Assembly: GCA_044221555.1 (NCBI GenBank)
Contig: JBGAOY010000001.1
Location: forward strand, 976,921 to 1,040,920
From: JAEUJM01 sp044221555
GTDB lineage: Bacteria > Actinomycetota > Acidimicrobiia > Acidimicrobiales > DATDAH01
DNA: 64,000 nucleotides
Direction: 5' to 3'
The position numbers and the translations under genes are program-made. The notes under the pieces were generated by a model. The model did no database searches. It saw only the letters and a list, made by a program, of their open reading frames with translations, and was not told where the DNA came from. Below, piece after piece: positions 24,703 to 33,973 of this stretch (position 1 is the first letter of the stretch; the number at the start of each line of letters is the position of its first letter).

Positions 24703-26291
24703 GGCGACGGATGGTCATCCCGGGCCTCGCCGCCGCCGCGGCGCTGGGGTCGGCTGCCCTCGGGCGGCCCTGGCTCGCGCTGGCGGCCGTGGTCGTCGGC
24801 CTGCTGGCGCTGCAACGGGTGCTGCTGACCCCGACCCACCCCCCGTCGCACCGCGCCCGCCGGGCGGTGCGCGGCGGCGCCGCGGGGACTGCTCGAGTCG
24901 CCCGCGGTGCCGGTAGCAGCGTCGCCCGCGGCGGCCGAGCGGCGGGAACCGGCGTCGCCCGACTCGCCCGCCGCGCCCTCGGGCTCGTGAGCGCCGCCGT
25001 CGCGGCCGTGGCCTTCTACCTCGTACTCACGCCGATCGGCCTGGTCTCCCGCCTGCTCGGCGCGCGCCTGCTGACGACGGGAGCCTGGCACGGGCGCTCA
25101 CCGCACGGGCGTGCGGGCGACCGCCGGGCGTTCGTGCGCGCCGACGGAGGCCGCGGCTCGGTGCCCGCGACCGGGCGAGACCTGTCGTGGCGGATCGCGG
25201 TCGCGCTCGTCGCGTCGGGCGCCGTCGCCGCCACCCTCCTGCCGCGTGTGATGGACCGGGGCCCGGACGAGTCCGCCGTGCCCCAGCAGCTCCGGGGCGG
25301 GTTCTTCAACGCCTTCGACTCACCGGCGCTCGCCGACGCCGGGTGGAAGGACGATGCCGGCGGCGAGTTCGCCGCGGCCAGCGGCGGGCAGACGTACACC
25401 TCGTACGTCGGGAACTCGTTGCGGGACTACGAGGGCCGCTACGTCAACGTCCACGACCGTCAGCGCCGCACGTACCGGCCGACCGCAACGGCCTCCCCAC
25501 CGGTCGTCGTCTGGTTCTTCGGTGGCTCGACCATGTTCGGCTTCTCGGCCCAGCGCGACCTGCACACCATCCCGTCGGAGGTGGTCCGTCTCGCCGAGCG
25601 CGACGGCGTCGCCATCGAGGCCCACAATTTCGGCTCGCCGGGCTACGTCAACATGCAGGAGACGCTGCTGGCGGCCCAGCTCCTGGCGTCCGGCCAGCGG
25701 CCCGACCTCATCGTGTTCTACGACGGCACCAACGACACCGCGGTGCCCTTCCAGCAGGCCTTCGGCGGCATCGGCACACCCGGCGACCCGAGCGACATCG
25801 TCGCCTACTCGTACCGTCGGCTGCTCGCCGGCCAGCTGACCGGCACCGCGGAGCCCCCGGCACCGCTGGCCCCGGTCCCCGACCTCGGGCGCCCGCCGCA
25901 GGCGGAGGCAATCATCGCCGCGCTGGTCGACACCTACGGGCGCGGCATCGAGCTGGCCACCGCGCTCGGCGACCACTACGGGATCCCCGTCGTCCACTTC
26001 TGGCAGCCCGACCTGTTCAACAAGGACGAGTTGGTGGCCGGCGAGGACGTGCTCCTCGATCGCCTCGGGATGGACCAGTTCGAGTACGACGCCATCGCCC
26101 GGCTGTCGCGTGCGATCCTGCCCCGCCTGCCCGCCGCAGCCGTCGACCTCTCCGACGCGTTCGACGGCGTGGAGGAGCCGCTGCTCACGGATCAGGCCCA
26201 CACCAACGAGATGGGGGCGCACCTGGTGGCGGAGGCCATGTACGCGCACCTCTCCGGCACGCTCGAGCGGCTGGCCGGGGATCGTGGGTGA
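24699..26291 (+). CDS. Membrane-anchored SGNH/GDSL-type hydrolase or acyltransferase
   Basis: 530 residues. Hydrophobic N-terminus (LAAAAALGSAALGRPWLALAA...), an Ala/Arg/Gly-rich stretch, a second membrane segment (VSAAVAAVAFYLVLTPIGLV) and a third (IAVALVASGAVAATLL) precede the catalytic domain. Motifs FFGGSTMFGFSAQ (Ser277), YDGTNDT and DQAHTNEMG are intact. FWQPDLFNKDEL is a conserved strand of the group (FWQP also in the genes at 13984 and 15333). Coupled to the lipoprotein gene upstream. Predicted extracytoplasmic esterase or O-acyltransferase on a glycan. Confidence 0.82.
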   Translation: MRRRMVIPGLAAAAALGSAALGRPWLALAAVVVGLLALQRVLLTPTHPPSHRARRAVRGGAAGTARVARGAGSSVARGGRAAGTGVARLARRALGLVSAAVAAVAFYLVLTPIGLVSRLLGARLLTTGAWHGRSPHGRAGDRRAFVRADGGRGSVPATGRDLSWRIAVALVASGAVAATLLPRVMDRGPDESAVPQQLRGGFFNAFDSPALADAGWKDDAGGEFAAASGGQTYTSYVGNSLRDYEGRYVNVHDRQRRTYRPTATASPPVVVWFFGGSTMFGFSAQRDLHTIPSEVVRLAERDGVAIEAHNFGSPGYVNMQETLLAAQLLASGQRPDLIVFYDGTNDTAVPFQQAFGGIGTPGDPSDIVAYSYRRLLAGQLTGTAEPPAPLAPVPDLGRPPQAEAIIAALVDTYGRGIELATALGDHYGIPVVHFWQPDLFNKDELVAGEDVLLDRLGMDQFEYDAIARLSRAILPRLPAAAVDLSDAFDGVEEPLLTDQAHTNEMGAHLVAEAMYAHLSGTLERLAGDRG

Positions 26292-26294
26292 GCC

Positions 26295-28814
26295 CTACTG
26301 CTTCGCGCTGAGGGCGACCGGTGTGGCCGCGACGGCCGGGGTGACGGTGGGCGCCGACGGGGAGCCCAGGTAGCGCGGCGCCACCCCACTGGCCGCCACA
26401 TGGGGAAGCAGGCGGAGCAACGGTGAGTCGAGCTCGAACGCGGTGTTGGCCCCGATCGAGAAGTCGCCCTCCATCTCCTCCACCCGGCCCCACTGGGCGA
26501 ATCGCATGCCGTCCACGCACAGCCGCAGGGGGTCGCCGAACACGGTGAACTCGGCGGGCGGGTGGTCGGCCAACGCCATCTCCGGTCGACCGGCCCGGCC
26601 CGTGGTGTACAGCGAGTCGGTGGCCGAGCGGTAGTAGGCCAGGTAGTCGTGGGCCAGGGCCAGCCGGGCCGGGAACCGGCGACCGGGTGTCGGCATCAGG
26701 AAGCGTTGGAGCTCGAGCACCGTGTCGAGCGCACTCGAGGCGTCGACGCCGAAGTCGGTCCGTAGCACCTCCCGCACCTCTCGGTACAGCCCCGCCCAAC
26801 CCACCGGCACCGTGGCGAAGCGGGGGAAGTGCCGCAGCAACCAGGCGATCCGGGGGTGCCGGTCGGGGTGGCGCTCGCTGAGGGCGAGGAGATGGTGCAT
26901 CACGTCGGTGGCGGGGACACCGTGGTCCCACTGGAGCCAGCGCAGCACGTGCCGGAGCACGCCGTAGCGCTCGAAGATGATGTCGGCGCGGCGCAGGTCG
27001 AGCATCCGGGCGCGGTCCTCCCGAGTGAACGAGGAGGTGGCGACGACGAGGTTGTCCTCCGTCTCGATGGCGAACCGCTCGCGGTACGCCGGGTCGTTCA
27101 TCGGGGAGTTGACGAGCGTGTGGACCTGCCAGGTGCGCGCCATGATCTCGTGGTCGAGGTTGAACTGGAGGTCCCGCCGGTACGAGTCGTAGGTCTGGCC
27201 GGGCAGCCCCAACAGCAGGTCGCCCTGCAGCGGAAGGCCCCGGCGGCGGTAGTCGGCCGCGAGGGCCACGTAGTGGTCGGTCGCGATGTTGGAGCGCTCG
27301 ATCGCGGCCAGCGTGACGGGGTCGCTGCTCTGGAGTGAGATCGACGCGGCCGTGCCGATGCCGGCACCGACGATGGCGTCCACGATGCCCGTGAGGTGCC
27401 GCGTGGTGTTCTTGGCCGGGTAGAAGCTGATGAGGCGGGGGAAGCCCGTGGCCCGCCGGGTGGCCGCCAGGTGGCGGGCGGTCTCGACGTCCCTCGACAT
27501 GATGCCGAAGTTGGCATCGGTGAGGTTCAGCGAGTGGATGCCCCGTGCCCCGGCCCAGTCGATCTCGGCGGCGACCCGGGCCAGATCGAACTTGCGGATC
27601 CTCGACAGGGTGGACGATCCCCAGTCGCAGAAGGTACACCCGTAGGGGCAGCCCCGGTTGGTCTCGATCGAGAGGCAGGTGTTCCAGTCCTCGGCAGGGA
27701 TGTGGTCGAACTCGCCCGTGAGGTAGGGGGACACCAACGCGTCGAGGTCGGCGATCCGGTCACGGTCGGGGGTGCGTACGATCCCTCCGGAGGCCGGGTC
27801 GCGGAAGGTGAGCCCCGGGATGCCCGCCAGCGCCGCAGCATCGTGGTCGGGCAGCGTCGGCGCCAGCGCCGCCAGCAGCTCGCCGATGAGCTGCTCGCCC
27901 TCGCCGCGCGTGAGCACCTGGGCGACGTCGCCATGGTGGTCGAGGAACGCCTCGGCGTCGCCCGCGTACTTCGGGCTCGACGGACCGCCGTGGATCACGC
28001 AGAGCCGTGGGTTCAGCTCGCGGGCCCGGCGGGCGACCGCGAGGTTCTCCGCGAGGGTCCAGACGTAGTCGCTGCACAGGAGCACCGCGGGGCCGTCCCT
28101 GCGGGCCAGGTCGTCCAGGAAGGAGGCCGCGGTCTCGGGGCGGCGGATCTCGAACCTCTCGTTGAGCCTGCCCCCGTCGTGATGACGGGCCGCCGCGGTC
28201 AACATGCCCAACGAGAGCAGCGGGCCGACCTCGGGGTGCCAGACGGCGTAGACCGGGACGCGGCCGGGCGGGCCTCCCGGATCGGGCGAGCCCGTGGCCG
28301 TGACCCGGGGCGCCGGCGCCGCCGTCTCCACCAACCGGTCGGGTCCGGGATCGGTGCCGGGGACGCGCAGGATGCCGAGGGTCACCAGGCGAGCGACGCG
28401 TTCCCGCTCATCGCCAGGGCCCGTCGGCGCCGCCCGCCCCTCCGCCGCGTGATCGACGAGCGCGAGGTCGTGGCGATCGAGCACCGCCTCGCCCCCGTCG
28501 GGGCCCTCGACCAGCAACCCGGCCGCGGTCACCAACCCCGTGACGCACCACGCCGGCTCGACCCGGCTGCCCGCCTCCACCGGGAAAGCCTCGACCGTCC
28601 CGACTGGCGACTGCCCGTTGGCCGGCGGCCCTGAGATCGCCGGCCGCTCGCCACCCGCCGCGGCGTCGTCGATCAGCGCGAGGACCTCGCCGAGGTCCGA
28701 AGCCCGGCATTCGGCCGCGGACGTGACCCACCACCGGCCCTCCGCCAGCACGACGATGGGCGCGCGCACGTCCGTCACGCCGGGCGCCCGGGTCGGCGGA
28801 CTGCTCGGGATCAC
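26295..28814 (-). CDS. Large B12-binding radical SAM protein (paralogue 1 of 4)
   Basis: 839 residues. N-terminal ~165 residues hold a small domain ending VLDRHDLALVDHA...ARLVTLGILRVPG, similar in outline to winged-helix PqqD/RRE-type modules. Next is VPVYAVWHPEVGPLLSLGMLTAAAR, a cobalamin-binding-like domain (LLCSDYVWTLAEN, VIHGGPSSPKYAGDAEAFL), then the SAM core with NRGCPYGCTFCDWG (cluster Cys at 389-396) and a ~400-residue C-terminal half. GTG start overlaps the stop of paralogue 2 (GTGA). It is last in an operon of three paralogues. Radical methylation or C-C chemistry is plausible from the family; the substrate is unknown. Confidence 0.85.
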   Translation of the reverse strand: MIPSSPPTRAPGVTDVRAPIVVLAEGRWWVTSAAECRASDLGEVLALIDDAAAGGERPAISGPPANGQSPVGTVEAFPVEAGSRVEPAWCVTGLVTAAGLLVEGPDGGEAVLDRHDLALVDHAAEGRAAPTGPGDERERVARLVTLGILRVPGTDPGPDRLVETAAPAPRVTATGSPDPGGPPGRVPVYAVWHPEVGPLLSLGMLTAAARHHDGGRLNERFEIRRPETAASFLDDLARRDGPAVLLCSDYVWTLAENLAVARRARELNPRLCVIHGGPSSPKYAGDAEAFLDHHGDVAQVLTRGEGEQLIGELLAALAPTLPDHDAAALAGIPGLTFRDPASGGIVRTPDRDRIADLDALVSPYLTGEFDHIPAEDWNTCLSIETNRGCPYGCTFCDWGSSTLSRIRKFDLARVAAEIDWAGARGIHSLNLTDANFGIMSRDVETARHLAATRRATGFPRLISFYPAKNTTRHLTGIVDAIVGAGIGTAASISLQSSDPVTLAAIERSNIATDHYVALAADYRRRGLPLQGDLLLGLPGQTYDSYRRDLQFNLDHEIMARTWQVHTLVNSPMNDPAYRERFAIETEDNLVVATSSFTREDRARMLDLRRADIIFERYGVLRHVLRWLQWDHGVPATDVMHHLLALSERHPDRHPRIAWLLRHFPRFATVPVGWAGLYREVREVLRTDFGVDASSALDTVLELQRFLMPTPGRRFPARLALAHDYLAYYRSATDSLYTTGRAGRPEMALADHPPAEFTVFGDPLRLCVDGMRFAQWGRVEEMEGDFSIGANTAFELDSPLLRLLPHVAASGVAPRYLGSPSAPTVTPAVAATPVALSAKQ

Positions 28815-31333
28815 GCTCGACGCGCGATCGACGGCGGCCCGACCGACACCTGGATCAGTCGCCGATCGTCGAGGTCGACCTCCTCGGCGCCGCGATCGGG
28901 CGGCGGCGCCGCGACCGGCACACGGTGCGCGGGTGGCGCCATCCCGGAGGCCTCCACGTGGGGCAGGAACCGGAGCAGGGGCGACGCGAGCTCGTTCGCG
29001 ACCGTGGCGCCGATCTGGAACTGCCCCTGCGAACGTTCGTCGCGGCTGTCGCCGGCGAGCAGCATCCCTTGGTCACACAGGCCGAGCGGGTCGCCCTCGA
29101 CCACCAGGACCGATGGGCCGTACTCACCGAGCGGGCGCGGCGGCGACCCCGCCCGTCCGTCGCCGTAGAGCGACTCGGTGGCGTCCTGGTAGTAGGCGAC
29201 GTAGTCGTGGTCGAGCGGGTACGAGGCGGGGAACACCCGTCCCGGCGCGGGCATCACGGACTCCTGCACGGTCAGGACCACCTCGAGCGCCGCCGAGGCC
29301 GGGATGCCCAGGTCGCCCGTCACGAGCGACCGCACGTCGTCGTTCACCGCCCGCCACGACACCGGGGCCGTGGGAAACAGGTCGAAGTAACCCAGCACCC
29401 AACTCAGGTGCGGGAGGCGTTCGGCGGCGCCGTCGATCGTCTCGACGAGATGGTCGACCACGTCGAGCGCAGGTATCCCGTGGTCCCACTGCAGCCACCG
29501 CAGCACGTGTCGGAGCACGCCGTAGCGGTCGGCGATCAACTCGAACTTGCGCAGCCTGAGCATGTGAGCCCGATCGCTGCGACTGAACGTGGACGTCGCG
29601 ACGACGAGGTCGTCCTCCACCTCGATGGCGTGGCGCCGCCGGTACGCGGGGTCGTTCATCGGCGCGTTGGGCAGGATCTGCACCGGCCAGCTGCGGGCCA
29701 GGATCTCGTGGTCGAACATGAACTGGAGGTCGCGCTTGTAGGTCTCGTAGGTCTGGCCGGGCACGCCGACCAGCAGGTCGCCCTGTAGCGGATGGTGGCG
29801 GCGGCGGTACTCGGCCGCGAGGGCCACGAAGTGGTCGGTGGAGATGTTCGAGCGGTCGAGCGCGGCGAGCGTGTCGGGGTCGATCGTCTGGAGGGACAAC
29901 GAGGCCGCCGACGAGATCCCTGCGTCGCCGAGGATGTCCATGATCCGCGCCAGGTGCTTGGTGGTGTTCTTCGCCGGGTAGAACACGAGGTACTTCGGGG
30001 CCCCGAACTCGCGCTTGACCGCCGCGACCCGCTGGGCGGTCTCGACGTCGCGGGACATGATCCCGAAATTGGCGTCCGGGATGTTGACCGCCTGCACCCC
30101 CCGCTCGGCGGCCCAGCGGATCTCTGCCTCGACCCGGCCGGGGTCGAACATCCGGATGCGCGACAGGGTCGCCGACCCCCAGTCGCAGAACGTGCAGCCG
30201 TACGGGCACCCCCGGTTCGTCTCCACGGACAGACACGTCGTCCACGCCGACCCCGGCAGGTGGTCGAACTCACCGGTGAGGTACGGCGACGGCAGCGCAT
30301 CGAGGTCGGCGATCCGCTCCGGCTCGTCGGTGCGCACGATCGCACCCGAGGCCGGGTCGCGGAACGTGAGTCCGGCGATGGCGCCGAGGCGGGCCGGATC
30401 GACGTCTGGGAGCGTGTCGGCCAACGCCGCCAGCAGCACCCCGATCAGGTGCTCACCCTCCCCGCGCGTGAGGACGTGCGCGACGTCGGCGTGCTCGTGC
30501 AGGAAGCGCTCGGCGTCGCCGGCGTACTTCGGGCTCGAGGGTCCACCGTGGACGACCAGCAGGTCGGGATTGCACCGGATGGCCCGCCGCGCCGCCTCGA
30601 GGTTCGCCTCGAGCGACCAGACATAATCGCTGCACAGCAGGACCGCCGGACCGCGTCGGCCGGCCAGGTCGGCGAGGAACGACTCGGCGCTCTCGGGGCG
30701 GCGGATCTCGAACACCTCGTTCAGGGCGCCTCCGTCATGAGCTCGGGCCGCCGCCGTGAGCATCCCCAGCGAGAGCAGGGGGCCGATCTCGGGGTGCCAG
30801 ACGGAGTACACGGGCACACGGCCCTCGTCGCCGCCCGGGTCCACGACCGGGCGCGTCGGCACCCATCGCCCACCGACGGCGTCGCTCCCCGTTGAAGCGT
30901 GCTGCTCGCTCGGCGTGTGGGCCCGCACGTGGCCGCCGGCCATGAGGCGGCCGATGCGGACGCCGGCATCGACCACTCCGGTGGCCGCGGCGAGGTCGGC
31001 CGCCGTCGTCACCGTCGTGAGCGCGTCGAGCAACCGGAGGTCGTCGGTGTCGAGGAGGAGTTGCCCGTGGTCGGGGCCCTCGAGCAACCAGCCGCGGGCC
31101 GTGATGGCACCCACCAGCATCCACACCGGCTCGATCGGGTCCTGGTCGGACACCGCCACCGGCGCACGCGGTTGGCGTGCGGGTGACGGGCTGGGCGCCC
31201 ACTGCGACCGCTCGAGGACGTCGATGAGCTCGTCCAGGGTCACCGGCACTGGCTGGTCCGACCCCGCCGGGGTGACCGACCACCGGTCCGGGGCCCGCAC
31301 GGCGAACGACGGCTCCTGGGCCCGGGCGGTCAC
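28811..31333 (-). CDS. Large B12-binding radical SAM protein (paralogue 2 of 4)
   Basis: 840 residues. Same layout as its neighbours: N-terminal region with WLLEGPDHGQLLLDTDDLRLLDAL and RIGRLMAGGHVRA (residues ~67-136, winged-helix-like), B12-like domain with LLCSDYVWSLEANL and VVHGGPSSPKYAGDAERFL, CPYGCTFC at 376-383, then NFGIMSRDVETAQ, FYPAKNTTKHLARIMD and SLSLQTIDPDTLAALDRSNI. GTG at 31333 is set by TAGACT 7 nt upstream. That hexamer contains the stop codon of paralogue 3, so this gene may have its own internal promoter. Confidence 0.85.
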   Translation of the reverse strand: MTARAQEPSFAVRAPDRWSVTPAGSDQPVPVTLDELIDVLERSQWAPSPSPARQPRAPVAVSDQDPIEPVWMLVGAITARGWLLEGPDHGQLLLDTDDLRLLDALTTVTTAADLAAATGVVDAGVRIGRLMAGGHVRAHTPSEQHASTGSDAVGGRWVPTRPVVDPGGDEGRVPVYSVWHPEIGPLLSLGMLTAAARAHDGGALNEVFEIRRPESAESFLADLAGRRGPAVLLCSDYVWSLEANLEAARRAIRCNPDLLVVHGGPSSPKYAGDAERFLHEHADVAHVLTRGEGEHLIGVLLAALADTLPDVDPARLGAIAGLTFRDPASGAIVRTDEPERIADLDALPSPYLTGEFDHLPGSAWTTCLSVETNRGCPYGCTFCDWGSATLSRIRMFDPGRVEAEIRWAAERGVQAVNIPDANFGIMSRDVETAQRVAAVKREFGAPKYLVFYPAKNTTKHLARIMDILGDAGISSAASLSLQTIDPDTLAALDRSNISTDHFVALAAEYRRRHHPLQGDLLVGVPGQTYETYKRDLQFMFDHEILARSWPVQILPNAPMNDPAYRRRHAIEVEDDLVVATSTFSRSDRAHMLRLRKFELIADRYGVLRHVLRWLQWDHGIPALDVVDHLVETIDGAAERLPHLSWVLGYFDLFPTAPVSWRAVNDDVRSLVTGDLGIPASAALEVVLTVQESVMPAPGRVFPASYPLDHDYVAYYQDATESLYGDGRAGSPPRPLGEYGPSVLVVEGDPLGLCDQGMLLAGDSRDERSQGQFQIGATVANELASPLLRFLPHVEASGMAPPAHRVPVAAPPPDRGAEEVDLDDRRLIQVSVGPPSIARRA

Positions 31334-31340
31334 AGGCCCC

Positions 31341-31346
31341 AGTCTA
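31341..31346 (-). promoter_or_regulatory. -10 hexamer TAGACT overlapping the stop codon of the upstream gene
   Basis: Minus-strand TAGACT, 7 nt before the GTG at 31333. Its TAG is the stop codon of the gene at 31344-33884. It could be a promoter or simply a stop codon in the right place. Confidence 0.35.
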
Positions 31347-33884
31347 CGATCGCGTCGTCGATCCCAGGCGGGGCCGCATCTGCACGTCGGCGCCGCCCTC
31401 TTCTCCCTCCGCTCCGGGGACGGTCGAGGCCACGTCGGGCAGCACCGCCGCCACCTCGTCGGGCGTGAGGTTGCGCACCACGTGCGGCAAGAGGCGCACG
31501 AGTGGCGAGTACAGCTCGTAGGCGGAGGTCGACGCCATGTAGAAGTCACCCTGGACCACCGACGCCCGGCTGTCGCCGAAGAGCTCGGGCCCGTCGTCGC
31601 AGAGCCCCAACGGGTCGCGGGTGACCGTGAGCGACCCGCGGGGGTACCGCCCGAGCGGCAGCGGCGGCCCGCCGGCGCGGCCCGTGGTGAAGAGGCTCGC
31701 GGTTGCGTCCCGGTGATAGGCCACGTAGTCGTGCTCGAGTTCGAGCCTCTCCGGTAGGGCCCGACCGGGCGTCGGCATCAGGAACCGCTGGACCGCGAGC
31801 ACGGTGTCCAGCGCGGACGACGCCGCGATGCCGTAGTCCTCCATCAGCAGGACGCGCAGTTCCTCTCCCACCCGCCCCCATCCCACCGGCGCGGCCTGGA
31901 ACAGGTCGAAGTACCCGGTCAGCCAGGTGAGGTGCGGGAACCGATCCGGCGCGGCCGCGGTGACCTCGAGGAGGTGGTCGAGCACATCGGTGGCCGGCAC
32001 CCCGTGGTCCCACTGCACCCACCGCAGCACGTGGCGGAGCAGCCCGAACACCTCGGCCACCACGAAGAGATTGCGCAGCCGGAACATCCGCTCACGATCG
32101 GCGGGCGTGAACGAAGAGGTGGCGACGACGATGTTCTCGTCGTCGACGACGATGCCGTAGCGCTCGCGGTAGGCGGGGTCGTTCATCGGCGCGTTGGGCA
32201 GGAGCTGCACCGGCCAGGTGCGCACCAGGATCTCGTGGTCGAGGTTGAACTGGAGGTCGTTGCGGAACGACTGGTACGTCTGCTCCGGGAGGCCGACCAG
32301 GACGTCGCCGAGCAGCGGGAAGCCGCGCCGCCGGTGGTCGGCGGCCAACGCGACGTACTGGTCGATCGGGATGCTGTTGCGATCGATGGCGTCGGCGGTG
32401 GCCGCGTCGGTGGTCTGGAGCGAGATGGACATGGTGGGCACCACACCGACGTCGAGGAACACGTCCATGATCCGAGCGAGGTGGCGCATCGTGTTCTTGG
32501 CCGGCGAGACCGACACCCACGTCGGCCGCCCCTGCTCGCGCGTGATCCGAGCGATGCGCTCGGCCGTGTCGACGTCGCGCGACATGATCCCGAAGTTGGC
32601 GTCGGTGATGGTGACGCCGTGGATGCCGCGGGCCGCGCCCCAGGCCACCTCGGCCGCGACCCGCTCCGGGGCGAACATCCGTATCCGGGACAGGGTCGCC
32701 GAGCCCCAGTCGCAGAAGGTGCACCCGTAGGGGCAGCCCCTGTTGGTCTCCACCGACATCCCGTACCACCAGGCGTCCAGAGGGATGTGGTCGTACTCGC
32801 CCGTCAGGTAGGGCGACGCCAACGCATCGAGGTCGGCGATGCGTGGGCGATCGGCGGTGCGGACCACCCGGGCGTCCCGCGGGTCGACGTACGACACGCC
32901 GGCCACCTCGGCCAACCGGTCCGGGTCGATCCCCGGCACGCTCGGTGCCAGCGCGGCCAGCAGCTCGCCGACGGTCCGCTCACCCTCACCGTGCACGAGG
33001 ACGTGGGCGACGTCGCCGTGCTCGGCCAGGAACCGTTCGGCGTCGCCGACGTACTTGGGGCAGGACGGCCCACCGTGCACGACCACCAGCGCCGGGTCGA
33101 CGGCCAGCGCCTCGCGGGCGAGGGCCAGGTTCTCCCGCAACGACCACACGTAGTCGCTGCACAACAGGACGGCCGGGCCGTCCCGGGTGGCCAGGTCGGC
33201 GAGGAACGACTCGGCGCTCTCGGGGCGGCGGATCTCGAACGCCTCGTTGAGCACGCCACCGTCGTGGCGGCGGGCCGCGGCGGTCAGCATCCCCAGGGAC
33301 AGCATCGGGCCGACGTGGCGGTGCCAGACGGCGTACACCGGCACCCGTCCCGGCGGGCCGCCGGGGTGGGCCGACCCGGAGGGCGCCACGAGCACGGGCG
33401 GCGGCTCGACCGGGGACGGCGTCACCTTCGGTGGCCCTTCGTCCACCGTCCTGACCTTCCCGGCCCCGATCAGCCGGCCCAGGCTGCGAACGGGATCGTC
33501 GACCGGGTCGACCTCCAGCAGGGCGGCGCGCGGCATGGGGCCGCGCAGCGCGTCGAGCACCGCCAACTCGTCGGGGGTGAGCAGGACCAGGCGCCCGGAG
33601 GCGTCCTCGACCACCAGTCCCGCGTGGGTCGGCTGCCCCACCACGCACCACGCCGGGGTCACCGACCCGCTCGCACCGGCGCCGTCGGCGCCGACGATGT
33701 CCGCCACCGGGGGTGGCGGCCCGGCGTCCGCCAGCATCGACAGCACCTCGTCGAGGGTGACCGGGACCGGTTCGCGTCCCGGCACAGCGCTCCGGTGCCA
33801 GCGGCCCGGCGTCCAGGTCACGAAGGGCGTCCCGCCGGGGCCTGCGGAAGGCCCGGTGCGCCCGAACCCCGGTGGCGGTGTCAT
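31344..33884 (-). CDS. Large B12-binding radical SAM protein (paralogue 3 of 4)
   Basis: 846 residues and first of the three-gene run. N-terminal module: PAWCVVGQPTHAGLVVE, LLTPDELAVLDALRG, RSLGRLIGAGKVR, the clearest PqqD/RRE-like pattern of the four. B12-like domain: LLCSDYVWSLRENLALA and VVHGGPSCPKYVGDAERFL. SAM cluster CPYGCTFC at 384-391. Further conserved stretches: GVTITDANFGIMSRDVDTAE, PAKNTMRHLARIMDVFLDVG, LPNAPMNDPAYRERYGI. ATG at 33884 with TAACACT a few bases upstream on the minus strand. Divergent from the hydroxylase leader at 33910, only 25 bases away. Confidence 0.85.
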   Translation of the reverse strand: MTPPPGFGRTGPSAGPGGTPFVTWTPGRWHRSAVPGREPVPVTLDEVLSMLADAGPPPPVADIVGADGAGASGSVTPAWCVVGQPTHAGLVVEDASGRLVLLTPDELAVLDALRGPMPRAALLEVDPVDDPVRSLGRLIGAGKVRTVDEGPPKVTPSPVEPPPVLVAPSGSAHPGGPPGRVPVYAVWHRHVGPMLSLGMLTAAARRHDGGVLNEAFEIRRPESAESFLADLATRDGPAVLLCSDYVWSLRENLALAREALAVDPALVVVHGGPSCPKYVGDAERFLAEHGDVAHVLVHGEGERTVGELLAALAPSVPGIDPDRLAEVAGVSYVDPRDARVVRTADRPRIADLDALASPYLTGEYDHIPLDAWWYGMSVETNRGCPYGCTFCDWGSATLSRIRMFAPERVAAEVAWGAARGIHGVTITDANFGIMSRDVDTAERIARITREQGRPTWVSVSPAKNTMRHLARIMDVFLDVGVVPTMSISLQTTDAATADAIDRNSIPIDQYVALAADHRRRGFPLLGDVLVGLPEQTYQSFRNDLQFNLDHEILVRTWPVQLLPNAPMNDPAYRERYGIVVDDENIVVATSSFTPADRERMFRLRNLFVVAEVFGLLRHVLRWVQWDHGVPATDVLDHLLEVTAAAPDRFPHLTWLTGYFDLFQAAPVGWGRVGEELRVLLMEDYGIAASSALDTVLAVQRFLMPTPGRALPERLELEHDYVAYHRDATASLFTTGRAGGPPLPLGRYPRGSLTVTRDPLGLCDDGPELFGDSRASVVQGDFYMASTSAYELYSPLVRLLPHVVRNLTPDEVAAVLPDVASTVPGAEGEEGGADVQMRPRLGSTTRS

Positions 33885-33897
33885 GAAAGGGCAGTGT

Positions 33898-33903
33898 TAC
33901 AGT
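33898..33903 (+). promoter_or_regulatory. -10 hexamer TACAGT, leaderless start at a 20-codon leader ORF
   Basis: TACAGT with a 6-nt spacer to the ATG at 33910. The first start codon on the predicted mRNA therefore belongs to a short ORF, not to the hydroxylase. Confidence 0.45.
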
Positions 33904-33909
33904 CGGCCC

Positions 33910-33973
33910 ATGATCGCGTCGAACGTCCGCGATTGCAGCGCATCCCGCCTGAGCTGGAGCCTCCGCCCGTGAT
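33910..33973 (+). other. 20-codon leader ORF overlapping the hydroxylase start (TGATG)
   Basis: ATG at 33910 opens MIASNVRDCSASRLSWSLRP and ends in TGA at 33971-33973; the hydroxylase ATG is 33972-33974. It may be a translational-coupling leader. The hydroxylase frame is also open upstream across the whole leader, so a -1 frameshift or a sequencing indel joining the two is the other explanation. Confidence 0.35.

Noticed and set aside
33910..33973. The 20-codon leader considered as a RiPP precursor
   Set aside because: Too short for leader plus core and its stop overlaps the next start, which fits coupling better.
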